A stretch of DNA of 64,000 nt, from contig NZ_JACHFW010000010.1 in NCBI RefSeq assembly GCF_014202115.1, positions 87,349 through 151,348 of the forward strand. The letters run 5' to 3'. Position numbers and translations under genes: made by a program. Below are positions 1 to 8,530 of the stretch, one piece after another. The notes beneath the pieces were generated by a model, which was not told where the DNA came from, ran no database searches, and was given only the letters and a program-made list of their open reading frames with translations. This DNA comes from Catenibacillus scindens (GTDB lineage: Bacteria; Bacillota; Clostridia; Lachnospirales; Lachnospiraceae). The number at the start of each line of letters is the position of its first letter. Position 1 is the first letter of the stretch.

Positions 1-43
1 TCGGAAAGATGAAAAAACTTCATTAAAGACCTTCCTTTCCTTT

Positions 44-1060
44 TTAAAGTTTCCATATAAGTTCAATGCCAAATCCGTGGGGCTGTACATCTATGGTGCG
101 GATGTCCATGGCCATGAGGGCCGCGTACTTTTTTACAAGATACAGCCCCATGCCTGTGGAGTGCTGGCGGTCCGGTGAGCTTCCGCAAAATCCTTTATCA
201 AAAATAAACGGGAGATCCTGGGGCGGCACGCCGGGGCCGTTGTCCGAGATTTTAAGATGAACGCTTTTCTCATCATTTTCCACAGTCTCCCAGGTACGGA
301 TATCAATCACACCGCCTTGTGCCGGAGTATATTTCACGGCGTTGCTTAAAATCTGGGACAGGATAAATAAAAGGATTCTCCGGTCCGTCATTACAGACAC
401 ATCTTCGCCTCCGGCATTGACGGCCAGCCCCCGCTCCTGGATCATGCCGCTGAAATTTTTTGTAACTTCAAGGAGGGCCTCAGAGAGAGAGACTGTCTCA
501 AATCTGTAATCCATATGATCCGCTTTGGATCTGGCATAGTAAAGAATACGATCCACATCCGAGCGGATCTGGTACTGGACATGGCGAAGACGCCCAAGGA
601 CATATGGGGACATCTCATCGCTGTGATTGCTCAGCACAAGCTCAGTCAGGGACAGGGGCGTTTTTATCTCATGGGTCCATTGCTCAATAAACTCCTCGTA
701 ATCTTTAAGCTCGTACTGGCCGTCCTCAATGGCGGACTGCTGGCGGGAAAGCTCATCGGCCAGGGCCCTGCACCATAACGGCCATCCGCCGGGCATAACC
801 GCCCGGAACCGTTCCAGAGAATCCTCGTCCTTTTTTTCGAGATAGTTCCATGCCCGGAAAAGCCGCTTTTTCTCCGATGACTGTTCCAAAAGATACAGGA
901 CGGTCAAAACCGCCGCAGAAAAAAGGACAATCACCGCTGTCATAACGCCAAAGGTTTTTGGCGACGCAATATACACAAGAAAAGAGAAAAACACATCGGT
1001 CAATGCCATCAGGCCAAGGGCCGGCTTTATCATCCCTGATTTTTTTTTAGACTTCTTCAT
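44..1060 (-). CDS. BceS-like intramembrane-sensing histidine kinase
   Basis: Sensor kinase of 338 residues. Two closely spaced N-terminal membrane helices (about residues 12-30 and 38-57) with almost no extracellular loop identify the intramembrane-sensing BceS type. The H-box WTHEIKTP carries the phospho-acceptor at His130. An N-box (SQILSNAVKYT) and G-boxes (DNGPGVPP, STGMGLYLV) complete the ATPase domain. A longer frame begins at 1099, but the ATG at 1060 gives the usual MKK start and only a 14-base overlap with the response regulator. Known Bce kinases do not sense drugs directly; they read the activity of the partner ABC permease and phosphorylate the response regulator. It is the last gene of a four-gene minus-strand operon. 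Family assignment is firm; the peptide ligand is unknown. Confidence 0.9.
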   Translation of the reverse strand: MKKSKKKSGMIKPALGLMALTDVFFSFLVYIASPKTFGVMTAVIVLFSAAVLTVLYLLEQSSEKKRLFRAWNYLEKKDEDSLERFRAVMPGGWPLWCRALADELSRQQSAIEDGQYELKDYEEFIEQWTHEIKTPLSLTELVLSNHSDEMSPYVLGRLRHVQYQIRSDVDRILYYARSKADHMDYRFETVSLSEALLEVTKNFSGMIQERGLAVNAGGEDVSVMTDRRILLFILSQILSNAVKYTPAQGGVIDIRTWETVENDEKSVHLKISDNGPGVPPQDLPFIFDKGFCGSSPDRQHSTGMGLYLVKKYAALMAMDIRTIDVQPHGFGIELIWKL

Positions 1061-1733
1061 ATCCGGACACCTCCAGCCGATACCCTTTTCCACGGACATT
1101 CTGGATCACATTTTTCAGTCCCATGGCGGTCAGATGCTTTCTAAGGCGGGCAATATTCACTGAAAGGATATTTTCATCCAGGTACTCCATATTTCCCCAC
1201 ACTTTTTCGCAGATCCTGCTATAAGATACCGCTTCCGGAAAATCCGGGATAATGGCCGCCAGTATTTTGGCTTCGGTTTCCGGAAGGATCATCCACTGAT
1301 CTTTAAAACTTAAACGGCATGTGTCCAGGTCCAGGGTAAGATCCCCGGCGCGTAGGAGATTATTCATGGACGCGTAGGTGGATAAAAGGCGGCGGACCCG
1401 GGCGGTCAGCCGGTCTGTAGGGCAGGGCTTTGTGAGAAAATCATCGGCGCCAAGTCCCAGAGCGTGAAGTTCGTCGTTTAATGTGTCCCTGGCGGTGAGG
1501 ATCAGCACCGGGATGGCGGTGCGGCTTTTCAGCCAGCGGCACAAATCGTAGCCACTTGTTCCCGGAAGGTTTACATCCAGTATCACCAGATCCGGCGCCA
1601 ACTCTAAAATCACCGGCGCCAGGTCTTTTGAAAAATCTCTGACTGAAGGAATATCGTACCCAAGCTTTTTAAAAGTATGTTCCATTTCTTCCCTGAGAAA
1701 CTCGTCGTCTTCCACAATGATAATCCTGCTCAA
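1047..1733 (-). CDS. OmpR-family response regulator, BceR-like
   Basis: DNA-binding response regulator of 228 residues. The receiver domain (about 1-115) has acidic residues near position 9, the phospho-acceptor Asp53 (ILDVNLPG), the switch Thr in LILTARD and the conserved Lys in FLTKP. A C-terminal winged helix (about 130-225) ends in VRGKGYRLEV. The start codon is TTG; its AGGAGA ribosome binding site is built into the stop codon region of the upstream permease gene, implying translational coupling. It is expected to activate the ABC transporter promoter at 4632-4677 after phosphorylation by the downstream kinase. The local target is inferred from family behaviour. Confidence 0.92.
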   Translation of the reverse strand: MSRIIIVEDDEFLREEMEHTFKKLGYDIPSVRDFSKDLAPVILELAPDLVILDVNLPGTSGYDLCRWLKSRTAIPVLILTARDTLNDELHALGLGADDFLTKPCPTDRLTARVRRLLSTYASMNNLLRAGDLTLDLDTCRLSFKDQWMILPETEAKILAAIIPDFPEAVSYSRICEKVWGNMEYLDENILSVNIARLRKHLTAMGLKNVIQNVRGKGYRLEVSGYEEV

Positions 1734-1740
1734 ATTACTG

Positions 1741-3777
1741 TCATCTCCTGTCTGTAATATCCAGCGCCCCGATAGCCCGGCCTGTAGCCCTGCGGATCAC
1801 TCCCATGTATATACACTCAATCACGACAAAGGCCGCAAATGCCACCGCCGCAGCGGAAAGGACGTGAACCATGGACGCATTGGCCGGGAGCCGGGTAAAG
1901 TTTGTAAACAGGCACCACACCGCAAAGACGCCGCTCACTGCCGTAACCGAAAGCACAAGGGTAAAAAAGGTGTACATCTGCCGGACGGCTGACCTTGCCA
2001 GTTCCGATTTCCGGGCTCCAAGCATTAAAAGGGTCATATAGCGCCCGTGATTCTTTCTCTGCCAGATAAGATATTTCAGGCTGATCACCGTATTGGCGAT
2101 GATCAGAAAGAGTACTCCAAGATATATGGTAATATAACTTCCCGCCACAGTGTAAAAAAGGTTGCGCCCTATACCGGCCAGGTAGCTTTCATAGTGGAGG
2201 CCGCAGTTGTCAAGAACCTGTCCCATCTCTAAAATTGCCTGCATCAGTCCCGATTCCTCAACCAGAGCATCGGAGAGAGACAGATTATAGGCAAAAATCT
2301 CTTCCGGGTCTGTCACCAGGCTGTCGTAGACCTCATCGGCAACAATATAAGCATTATACAATGTAATCTGGCGGTCCGCAACAACATTATCCGTGTAGAG
2401 TTCCGGCAGGAGTTCATAGGTTTTCCCGTCAATTTCAATACTGGCCCCGTCTTTTAAAGCGCCTGCTAAAATCGACTGAAAATCGCTGCCGCTCATGGAC
2501 GTATACATGGCCGCCCTGTTTTCTCCAAGATCTAAGGGTTCTTTTCCGAGACTTGCAAGAAGCCGGTTATAACTGCTCTCGGCAATAAAATAATCTATCC
2601 GCCCCTGGATATTTTCAAGAATATTATCTCTAATATCGGACTGAGGCTGTCCCGATATAGCCTTATACATCCCTTCGGCATTATAGGTATGGCTGTCTAT
2701 ATCCATATGTCCAAGGCGCATTGCATAGCAGTCTTTGATCATCCAGGCGCTGTCCCCGGAAAGAAGTTCCTCCGCCACATCCTGGTCCGTATCTGTAATG
2801 GTAAAATCCGCGCTGTGGCCCGACTCCGCTCCCCGTCCAAAAGCGACGCCGATGCCGTAGGATACACAGGCGATGGCAAGGAGCAAAAGAAGGGATGCCA
2901 CTGCCAGAACTTTGTATTGGTGAAGAACATTTTCCTGGATCTGACGGCCGGTGAACGTATAAAGGCCGGACCGGGACATAGTTTTTTTCATAATCCGCCG
3001 CCCAATCAGGGCTCCCATGCCTTTGTACAGCCAAAAAGTTCCCCAGATGCCAAGGATCAGGACAGGGATGAGGACGATATAGGAAAAGATCCCCATCTGC
3101 TGTATAGAAAGGATATAAGCCGCCGCCAGCATGACCATACCTGCAACAGCGATAGCCACCCCCACCTTTCCCGTCTTTGGAAGCTTCTGAGTTTCAGACA
3201 CATCGGATTTAAGGAGCGCCGCCGGCTCCTGGCGGACAAAACGGATGCTGAGCAAAAACATGGCGATGAGCTGAACTGCGAGAAAACCTGCCACCGTCCA
3301 CAGTATTGCTGTCAGAGACAGGGAAAATTTATGGCCGATGATCCCCATGCCGATGCCTCTGGCTGTGGCCAGACTGACGCACTCGGTCAGAATCAGCGAC
3401 ACGGGAAGGCCGATAACTAACGCGATGACGCTGTTAAAAACCGTCTCTCCCATAAGCATCCCAAACATACGGCTGCGTTTCATGCCAAGCATAAGGTACA
3501 TGCCGAGTTCCCGCCGCCGCCCATCCAACTGGTAGGCGCAGGCAAAATAGACGAGAAAGAATACAAAAAACAATGACACCACATAGATGGCGGGAATGAG
3601 CATCATCAGCTTTTGCACGGCGTCGCTTTCCATTGTTCTTAAAAAACGCATAACGTCCTGCTCGCCCATAGATAAAAGGGTGTAAAAAGCCACAACAGCC
3701 GCCACAAGGGAGCCGAAAAACAGGCCGTTATTTTTAATATTTTTTCTCCCATTTCTGAAAATCTGTTTAAAGAACAT
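1741..3777 (-). CDS. BceB-like ABC transporter permease (FtsX family)
   Basis: Permease of 678 residues, in the normal range for Bce-type peptide antibiotic transporters. It has a first membrane helix after about residue 15, a group of helices to about residue 310, a large mostly hydrophilic extracellular domain (about 310-530) and a last group of helices to residue 660. This 10-helix plan with one big extracellular loop is diagnostic of BceB/VraG proteins, which free lipid II-cycle intermediates from peptide antibiotics and also signal to the kinase. GGAGGAGGGAG precedes the ATG, and the gene overlaps the 3' end of the ATPase gene by 11 bases. Substrate cannot be read from sequence. Confidence 0.9.
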   Translation of the reverse strand: MFFKQIFRNGRKNIKNNGLFFGSLVAAVVAFYTLLSMGEQDVMRFLRTMESDAVQKLMMLIPAIYVVSLFFVFFLVYFACAYQLDGRRRELGMYLMLGMKRSRMFGMLMGETVFNSVIALVIGLPVSLILTECVSLATARGIGMGIIGHKFSLSLTAILWTVAGFLAVQLIAMFLLSIRFVRQEPAALLKSDVSETQKLPKTGKVGVAIAVAGMVMLAAAYILSIQQMGIFSYIVLIPVLILGIWGTFWLYKGMGALIGRRIMKKTMSRSGLYTFTGRQIQENVLHQYKVLAVASLLLLLAIACVSYGIGVAFGRGAESGHSADFTITDTDQDVAEELLSGDSAWMIKDCYAMRLGHMDIDSHTYNAEGMYKAISGQPQSDIRDNILENIQGRIDYFIAESSYNRLLASLGKEPLDLGENRAAMYTSMSGSDFQSILAGALKDGASIEIDGKTYELLPELYTDNVVADRQITLYNAYIVADEVYDSLVTDPEEIFAYNLSLSDALVEESGLMQAILEMGQVLDNCGLHYESYLAGIGRNLFYTVAGSYITIYLGVLFLIIANTVISLKYLIWQRKNHGRYMTLLMLGARKSELARSAVRQMYTFFTLVLSVTAVSGVFAVWCLFTNFTRLPANASMVHVLSAAAVAFAAFVVIECIYMGVIRRATGRAIGALDITDRR

Positions 3778-4582
3778 GAGCGCTCCCTCCTCCCAACTGT
3801 GTCAGCACGGTGATAATCCGCTCATAAAAAACCTCTCTGGGCTCACTTTCCACATTTCTGCGAAGCTCATGGAAAAGCTGGCCATCCTGGATAAAAAGGA
3901 TTCTGGAACAATAGCTGGCAGCGCTGGCGTCATGGGTTACCATCATGATGGTGATCCCCATCGTCTGATTAATTTTAGAGAGCTGATCCATCAATGTCCT
4001 TGAGTTTTTCGTATCCAAAGCTCCCGTAGGCTCGTCAGCCAGCAAAATGCTGGGATTCCCAATAAGCGACCGTGCCGCTGCCACCCTCTGCTTTTGTCCG
4101 CCGGACATCTGGGATGGAAATTTATTTAACACATCTTCAATGTCTAACTGGCGGGCCAGAGTCTCCAGAGGGTCCGCCGCCGCCTTTCCCGTAATGCCGT
4201 GGAGGGACAGAGGAAGGAGTATATTCTCTTTTGCCGTCATATTATCAAGAAGTTCAAAGTCCTGAAAAAGATAGCCGATCTTCTTTCCCCTGTAATCGGC
4301 CAGCTCCCGGTCTTTAAACCGCCCCAGTTCCTGGCGCTCAAGGAGGACTTTGCCGGAAGTGGGCCGGATCATGGTGGCAATGGTGTTGAGCAGAGTGGTT
4401 TTTCCCGATCCGCTGGGCCCCATAATCCCCAGAAATTCCCCTTTCAAAACGTCAAAGGTAATGCCTTTAAGGGCCTTTGTCTCATTATCCCCTACGCCAT
4501 AGGTCTTTGTAATATTTTTCACTTCCAGAACCCGGCCGCTGTCTGCCGGTGCCTTCTGTTCCCTATGATTCATCATATTCAT
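3767..4582 (-). CDS. BceA-like ABC transporter ATP-binding protein
   Basis: ATPase of 271 residues from the chosen start. Walker A is GPSGSGKTT, the ABC signature MSGGQKQR, Walker B ILLADEPTGALD, and the H-loop MVTHDA. This MacB/BceA pattern pairs with FtsX-type permeases. The frame is open to 4741, but a GGAGGT ribosome binding site ten bases before the ATG at 4582 and the promoter at 4632-4677 both lie inside the longer version, so that version is not real. It is the first gene of the ABC-permease-regulator-kinase operon. Confidence 0.9.
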   Translation of the reverse strand: MNMMNHREQKAPADSGRVLEVKNITKTYGVGDNETKALKGITFDVLKGEFLGIMGPSGSGKTTLLNTIATMIRPTSGKVLLERQELGRFKDRELADYRGKKIGYLFQDFELLDNMTAKENILLPLSLHGITGKAAADPLETLARQLDIEDVLNKFPSQMSGGQKQRVAAARSLIGNPSILLADEPTGALDTKNSRTLMDQLSKINQTMGITIMMVTHDASAASYCSRILFIQDGQLFHELRRNVESEPREVFYERIITVLTQLGGGSAHVL

Positions 4583-4631
4583 ATCTATTCTTACCTCCAT
4601 AACTAAAACTTTTGTTCCTTTTGATAGGTTT

Positions 4632-4677
4632 ATTGTATCAAAGGCGTATGGAGATATCCACTTACAGGTAGTGTAAG
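4632..4677 (-). promoter_or_regulatory. Promoter and BceR-type operator of the Bce operon
   Basis: On the minus strand a TACAAT -10 element (4632-4637) is preceded, immediately upstream of a poor -35, by the inverted repeat CTTACA-N5-TGTAAG (4661-4677). Bce-type regulators are known to bind TnACA...TGTAA inverted repeats just upstream of a weak -35, so both placement and sequence fit activation by the regulator encoded at 1047-1733. The operator role is inferred. Confidence 0.7.
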
Positions 4678-4707
4678 TTTTCCTCTGACTGCCGCGCCTT
4701 TGTTTTC

Positions 4708-4794
4708 TCAGAGCCGCACTCTTCCCATAAGTCTCCTGCATTGCTCTTCCATCTCGTCTAATTTTACGGCAAAGGGGCCATAGTCTTTACCCAT
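4708..4794 (-). CDS. Small ORF of 28 residues upstream of the Bce operon
   Basis: A short frame starts at the ATG at 4794, eight bases after a strong AAAGGAGG ribosome binding site. The product begins MGKDYGPFAVKLDEMEEQCR and is a charged peptide without a membrane segment. It ends about 30 bases upstream of the Bce operator. The good ribosome binding site is the main evidence that it is translated. It could be a leader peptide, a small accessory protein or the remnant of a longer gene. I do not recognise it. Confidence 0.4.
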   Translation of the reverse strand: MGKDYGPFAVKLDEMEEQCRRLMGRVRL

Positions 4795-4927
4795 ACAAAA
4801 GTCCTCCTTTCCCCTCTGGCTTTTGCCAAAGCCCACAGGCTTATTACATCTCACATCTTTCATATTTAAAAATTTGCCATAAAACCTGACAGATTTGAAA
4901 TTTTGTAAAGACAAAACAGAAGGATTA

Positions 4928-4960
4928 CCCATGGAAATCATGGGAAGAATTACTTATAAT
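4928..4960 (+). promoter_or_regulatory. Promoter with inverted repeat, DUF308 gene
   Basis: A perfect TATAAT (4955-4960) lies 17 bases after TGGAAA (4932-4937). A perfect 6-bp inverted repeat CCCATG-GAAAT-CATGGG (4928-4944) covers the -35, a position suited to repressor binding. An AAAGGAG ribosome binding site follows before the ATG at 4995. Promoter assignment is reasonable; the operator is speculative. Confidence 0.55.
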
Positions 4961-4994
4961 ACAATCAGAAACAAAAAGAAAGGAGTCTCAGGTT

Positions 4995-5603
4995 ATGAAA
5001 TGGTTTGATTCAAATTTTGATTATGTACAGGAACTTATTGATCGGTGGAACAGCCGGCGAAAAAAAATCCGCGCCATCTATTTTATTATCGCCGCCATCC
5101 TTATAATTGCCGGCATACTCACAGCCATTTTTCCGGTAAGGATCTTTATCGTCATCCAGTACCTGGCTGCCGCCGCCATTATTATCGTAGGCATTTACCA
5201 CTTTATCGCCTTTTCGTCAATGACTTATTATTTCAGGGACTATACGCTGCTGCTCTCAGGCATATTAAACGTTCTCATGGGCGTCCTTATAATGATCATG
5301 CCTCTGACGCTGACCGTCCAGGTGATCACCTTCATGTTTGCCTTTGTGCTGCTGTTTTCCGGCTTCCAGAAGCTGTCGCTCTCCTCAAGGCTTAAATATT
5401 TCGGTATCCCCCATACAGGATCTCTGACTTTCAGCGGCATTTTAAATATTATCCTGGCGGTCATCTTTATCCTTCTCCCTTTTATATCCGCTCTGGCGCT
5501 GAATTATATTTTAGCCGCCTACCTGATTTTGACAGGTATCGTCCTTCTCATTGAAGCCATCAGTATGCAGGAAATCAAATATCCCGGTACAGGCGGGATA
5601 TAA
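4995..5603 (+). CDS. DUF308 (HdeD-like) membrane protein
   Basis: Integral membrane protein of 202 residues. After a charged N-terminal segment (about 1-27) there are six hydrophobic helices, arranged as pairs typical of the DUF308/HdeD repeat. HdeD in Escherichia coli is linked to acid resistance, but in Clostridia the role is unknown. AAAGGAG precedes the ATG. It is the only plus-strand gene in the first 14 kb, is monocistronic, and converges on the broken TetR gene, with a shared terminator between them. The divergent promoter faces the small ORF and Bce operon, but no functional link is shown. Confidence 0.85.
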   Translation: MKWFDSNFDYVQELIDRWNSRRKKIRAIYFIIAAILIIAGILTAIFPVRIFIVIQYLAAAAIIIVGIYHFIAFSSMTYYFRDYTLLLSGILNVLMGVLIMIMPLTLTVQVITFMFAFVLLFSGFQKLSLSSRLKYFGIPHTGSLTFSGILNIILAVIFILLPFISALALNYILAAYLILTGIVLLIEAISMQEIKYPGTGGI

Positions 5604-5631
5604 AGCTTTCATCTGGCAGAAAGCCTGTCCC

Positions 5632-5655
5632 GAAGGGGGCCGCCTGTCCCCCTTC
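5632..5655. terminator. Bidirectional terminator
   Basis: Perfect 8-bp hairpin GAAGGGGG / CCCCCTTC with an 8-base loop, followed by ATCTTTT on the plus strand. It sits between the converging DUF308 and TetR genes. Confidence 0.7.
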
Positions 5656-5660
5656 ATCTT

Positions 5661-6193
5661 TTACTCCCGGATCATCGTCCTGGAAATGATCCAGTCTATC
5701 TGAGAAATAAACTTTTCATCCTCCTCTTCCTCTTCCCCGGTATAAGCCAAAAGTATCCCCGCCATGCCGCAGGCGTAAAAATTAAGTAAAACGTTCCGGT
5801 TCTCATAAGTAATTTTAAGATCGGGAAACTTCTCCTTCATGATCTGCTCCAGAAAAAGAACTGTTGATTTTAAGAACAGCCTTTCAATCTGGTTCCAGTT
5901 TTTAGAATACTGAAGTCTTCTCAGCTTATTTCGATGGGTCTTGACAAAGGAGACAAATACCTTGATCGCCTCCCTGTGATTTTCTTCCTTCAGGCTGCGC
6001 CTGGCCATCTCCATGGCCGAACGGCCGAAGCCCACTCAAGCACATCCATAATGTCCTTAAAGTGATAATAAAAGGTCTGCCTGGAAATATGGCACTCCTC
6101 GATCAGACGCTTTACAGTGATCTTGTCAATATTCTCTTTTTCCAGCAATCTGGAAAATGTGTCCGCAATGAGCGTCTTCATATCTTCTCTCAT
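5661..6193 (-). pseudogene. TetR/AcrR-family regulator, single-base frameshift
   Basis: Two adjacent frames make one TetR-type protein. The first (start ATG 6193 after a GGGGG-type ribosome binding site) carries the HTH, including the diagnostic HISRQTFYYHFKD, and runs to DVLEWA. The second resumes as FGRSAMEMARRSLKEE and contains the ligand-binding half to the stop at 5661. Adding one T to the run near 6028-6029 (minus strand GGGCTTCGG to GGGCTTTCGG) restores an unbroken protein of about 177 residues. As written, the product is only the DNA-binding domain plus a short tail. A sequencing error at the homopolymer is as likely as a true mutation. Family assignment is firm. Confidence 0.8.
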
Positions 6194-6323
6194 GTAAGCC
6201 CCCTGGTGGATATATGTAATAAAAATAATGATGCCAGGGCCAAATCTGCATAATGACCCTGACATCACTATTTTAGTATATCTTTACTTCCTGCACAAGT
6301 GGCGAATTATAGGAAACGGCAAG

Positions 6324-8315
6324 TCAAAGGTGATTCGCCACTTCAAAGGCGTCCCAGATGGCGTACATAATATTGGAAACCTTCCTGGCGTCGCCTAAAA
6401 GATAAATCTCAGGCACATCGAACTCTAGTTCATGGTACAAGGAATTTTCCTCCCGGTAGCCAACAGAGAGGATCACGCTTTCGCAGGATATCTCCTTTGT
6501 CTCCCCCGCAATCTTGACCGTCAGGACGCCGTCCTTAAATCCGGTGACTTTGGCCCCTGTCACCACCTCAATGCCGTTATAAGGCACAAGACGTTCCAGC
6601 ATATCTTTATTGGCATGACACAACGGCCCGTTCACCGCCATCAGACGGTCTAAAGCTTCCACGATCGTTACCTTTTTCCCCTGTTTTGCCAGCCACAGGG
6701 CCGTCTCGCAGCCCACAAGTCCGCCGCCCACCACAACAGTGGTACCGCCGCAATCCTTTTCTCTATTTAAGACTTGTGCTGCTGTGTAGACATGGGCGTC
6801 ATCTCCCAGAGAAAAGACTTTCGGTGAAGAGCCGGTGGCGATGATCACAGCGTCATAGCCGCTATTTAACACGTCCTCTTTTTTCACTTCATAGTTTAAA
6901 TATACCGGAACATTTAATTTGCGAAGCTGTACTTCATACCATCTGGCCAGGGCGTGGTCATCTTCCTTAAAATCAGGGACGCCTCCCGGAATAAGATTGC
7001 CGCCAAGCCTTGATGATTTTTCAAACACCTGGGGCTTATGGCCGCGGGTGGCCAGCACTCTGGCAGCCTCGCATCCGGCTACGCCGCCGCCCACGATCAT
7101 GACCTTTTTGCTCTTTAATATTGGCTCATAGGCAGTCGCCCGCTCTCTGGCCGCCTGAGGGTTCACCGCGCAATTGATCATGGAATATTCCTGAATACGG
7201 CCCATACAGCCTTCCTGACATGAAATGCATGGACGAATCTCATCGGTATGTCCGCACCGGAGTTTGTTCACGTAATCCGGGTCGGCAAGAAGTGGCCGTC
7301 CCAGGTTAATGATATCGCAGTCGCCGTCTTCCAGAGATTTTAAGGCCATATCCGGATCGTCCATACGGCCGGCGCACAGCACAGGAACGTCCACCACTTC
7401 TTTGACCATCTTGCAGTAAACCCTGAAAAGTCCCTTTTCCTGATACATCGGCGGATGATTCCACCACCAGGCATCATAGGTTCCCACATCGGTATCCAAA
7501 GCGTCGTAGCCGTAGGAAACAAGCAGTTTCGCCGCCTCAAGACCTTCCTGGATGTCACGGCCTTTTTCCTCAAAAACTTCTCCGGGGAGAGCGCCCTCCC
7601 GCCAGTCTTTGATCATGCTCTTTACACTAAAGCGCAAGGCTACAGGGAAATCGTCACCGCACCGGGACTTAATCTCCTCCAAAACCTCTCTGGCAAAGCG
7701 GAGACGGTTTTCCAGAGAGCCGCCGTACTCATCAGTTCTCTGATTAAACATGGAAATAGCGAACTGATCCAGAAGATATCCCTCATGGACTGCATGGATC
7801 TCCACACCGTCAAATCCGGCCCGCTTGGCATTGTAAGCCCCATCGCCGAAGGATTTCACAATACTTTTAATCTCCTCCACTTCGAGGGGACGGCAGATTT
7901 TATCCAGCCAGCGGTGAGGTATAGGCGAGGGCGCTACCGGCGGAAACTCCCCAAGATTTGTGGGAATCGTCACCCGGCCAAAGCCCGCGGACATCATTAA
8001 AAAGATCTTACTTCCATAGGCGTGGATGCGCTCTGTCATTTCTCTGGCCGTCCGGATAAAATGCACCGGGTTGTATGTGGAATTTGGACAGTTAGGCATA
8101 CTCTGGGTTTCCACCTTGCAGTCAGAAAAGGTTACTCCTGTGATGATCAGCCCGGTTCCCCCTTTGGCCCGCTCCACATAATAGTCGATGCCCCTCTGGT
8201 TAAAACCGCCCTCTGAATCTGAAAGTCCAAGAGGCCCCATGGGCGCCATGGCAAAACGGTTCTTAATCTCCACTGAACCGATCTTTACCGGCGTAAACAG
8301 CTTTTTGTACTTCAT
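6324..8315 (-). CDS. Old-Yellow-Enzyme-type NADH:flavin oxidoreductase with 4Fe-4S and FAD/NAD domains
   Basis: Enzyme of 663 residues with the three-part plan of 2,4-dienoyl-CoA reductase, 2-enoate reductase and bile-acid BaiCD/BaiH proteins. An N-terminal TIM-barrel FMN domain (about 1-340) has the active-site stretch HAVHEGYLLDQF. Cysteines in the pattern Cx2Cx3Cx11C (from PCISCQEGC) bind a 4Fe-4S cluster. Then come a Rossmann FAD site (VMIVGGGVAGCEAAR) and an NAD site (VVVGGGLVGCETALW). Such enzymes reduce activated C=C bonds of fatty acids, steroids, cinnamates or related compounds. AAGGAGG lies six bases before the ATG at 8315; the frame itself is open to 8378. A LysR regulator lies just upstream on the same strand. 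The substrate is not determinable here. Confidence 0.88.
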   Translation of the reverse strand: MKYKKLFTPVKIGSVEIKNRFAMAPMGPLGLSDSEGGFNQRGIDYYVERAKGGTGLIITGVTFSDCKVETQSMPNCPNSTYNPVHFIRTAREMTERIHAYGSKIFLMMSAGFGRVTIPTNLGEFPPVAPSPIPHRWLDKICRPLEVEEIKSIVKSFGDGAYNAKRAGFDGVEIHAVHEGYLLDQFAISMFNQRTDEYGGSLENRLRFAREVLEEIKSRCGDDFPVALRFSVKSMIKDWREGALPGEVFEEKGRDIQEGLEAAKLLVSYGYDALDTDVGTYDAWWWNHPPMYQEKGLFRVYCKMVKEVVDVPVLCAGRMDDPDMALKSLEDGDCDIINLGRPLLADPDYVNKLRCGHTDEIRPCISCQEGCMGRIQEYSMINCAVNPQAARERATAYEPILKSKKVMIVGGGVAGCEAARVLATRGHKPQVFEKSSRLGGNLIPGGVPDFKEDDHALARWYEVQLRKLNVPVYLNYEVKKEDVLNSGYDAVIIATGSSPKVFSLGDDAHVYTAAQVLNREKDCGGTTVVVGGGLVGCETALWLAKQGKKVTIVEALDRLMAVNGPLCHANKDMLERLVPYNGIEVVTGAKVTGFKDGVLTVKIAGETKEISCESVILSVGYREENSLYHELEFDVPEIYLLGDARKVSNIMYAIWDAFEVANHL

Positions 8316-8530
8316 AAACATCCTCCTTCTTTTCGGGTTTTTGCGTCCCAAAATCATACCTGTCTGCGCCAGAGACAATTGGCATGACCTTCTGACACTT
8401 ATATCATGAGGTCAAATTTTAATTTAATCTCACCATCATTATGTACATTATACTAAACCTGCGGATGTTTTTCATACAAACAGGCGGTTTCCAAATAGCA
8501 ACTTCTTTTTTACAGCGCACCGGCCAAAAT

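Noticed and set aside
2689..3420. Plus-strand frame of 243 codons opposite the permease gene
   Set aside because: Low-complexity His/Lys/Arg-rich antisense translation of a well-supported permease gene; no ribosome binding site.
7455..8000. Plus-strand frame of 181 codons opposite the flavin oxidoreductase
   Set aside because: Antisense to conserved FMN-domain coding sequence; no family resemblance.
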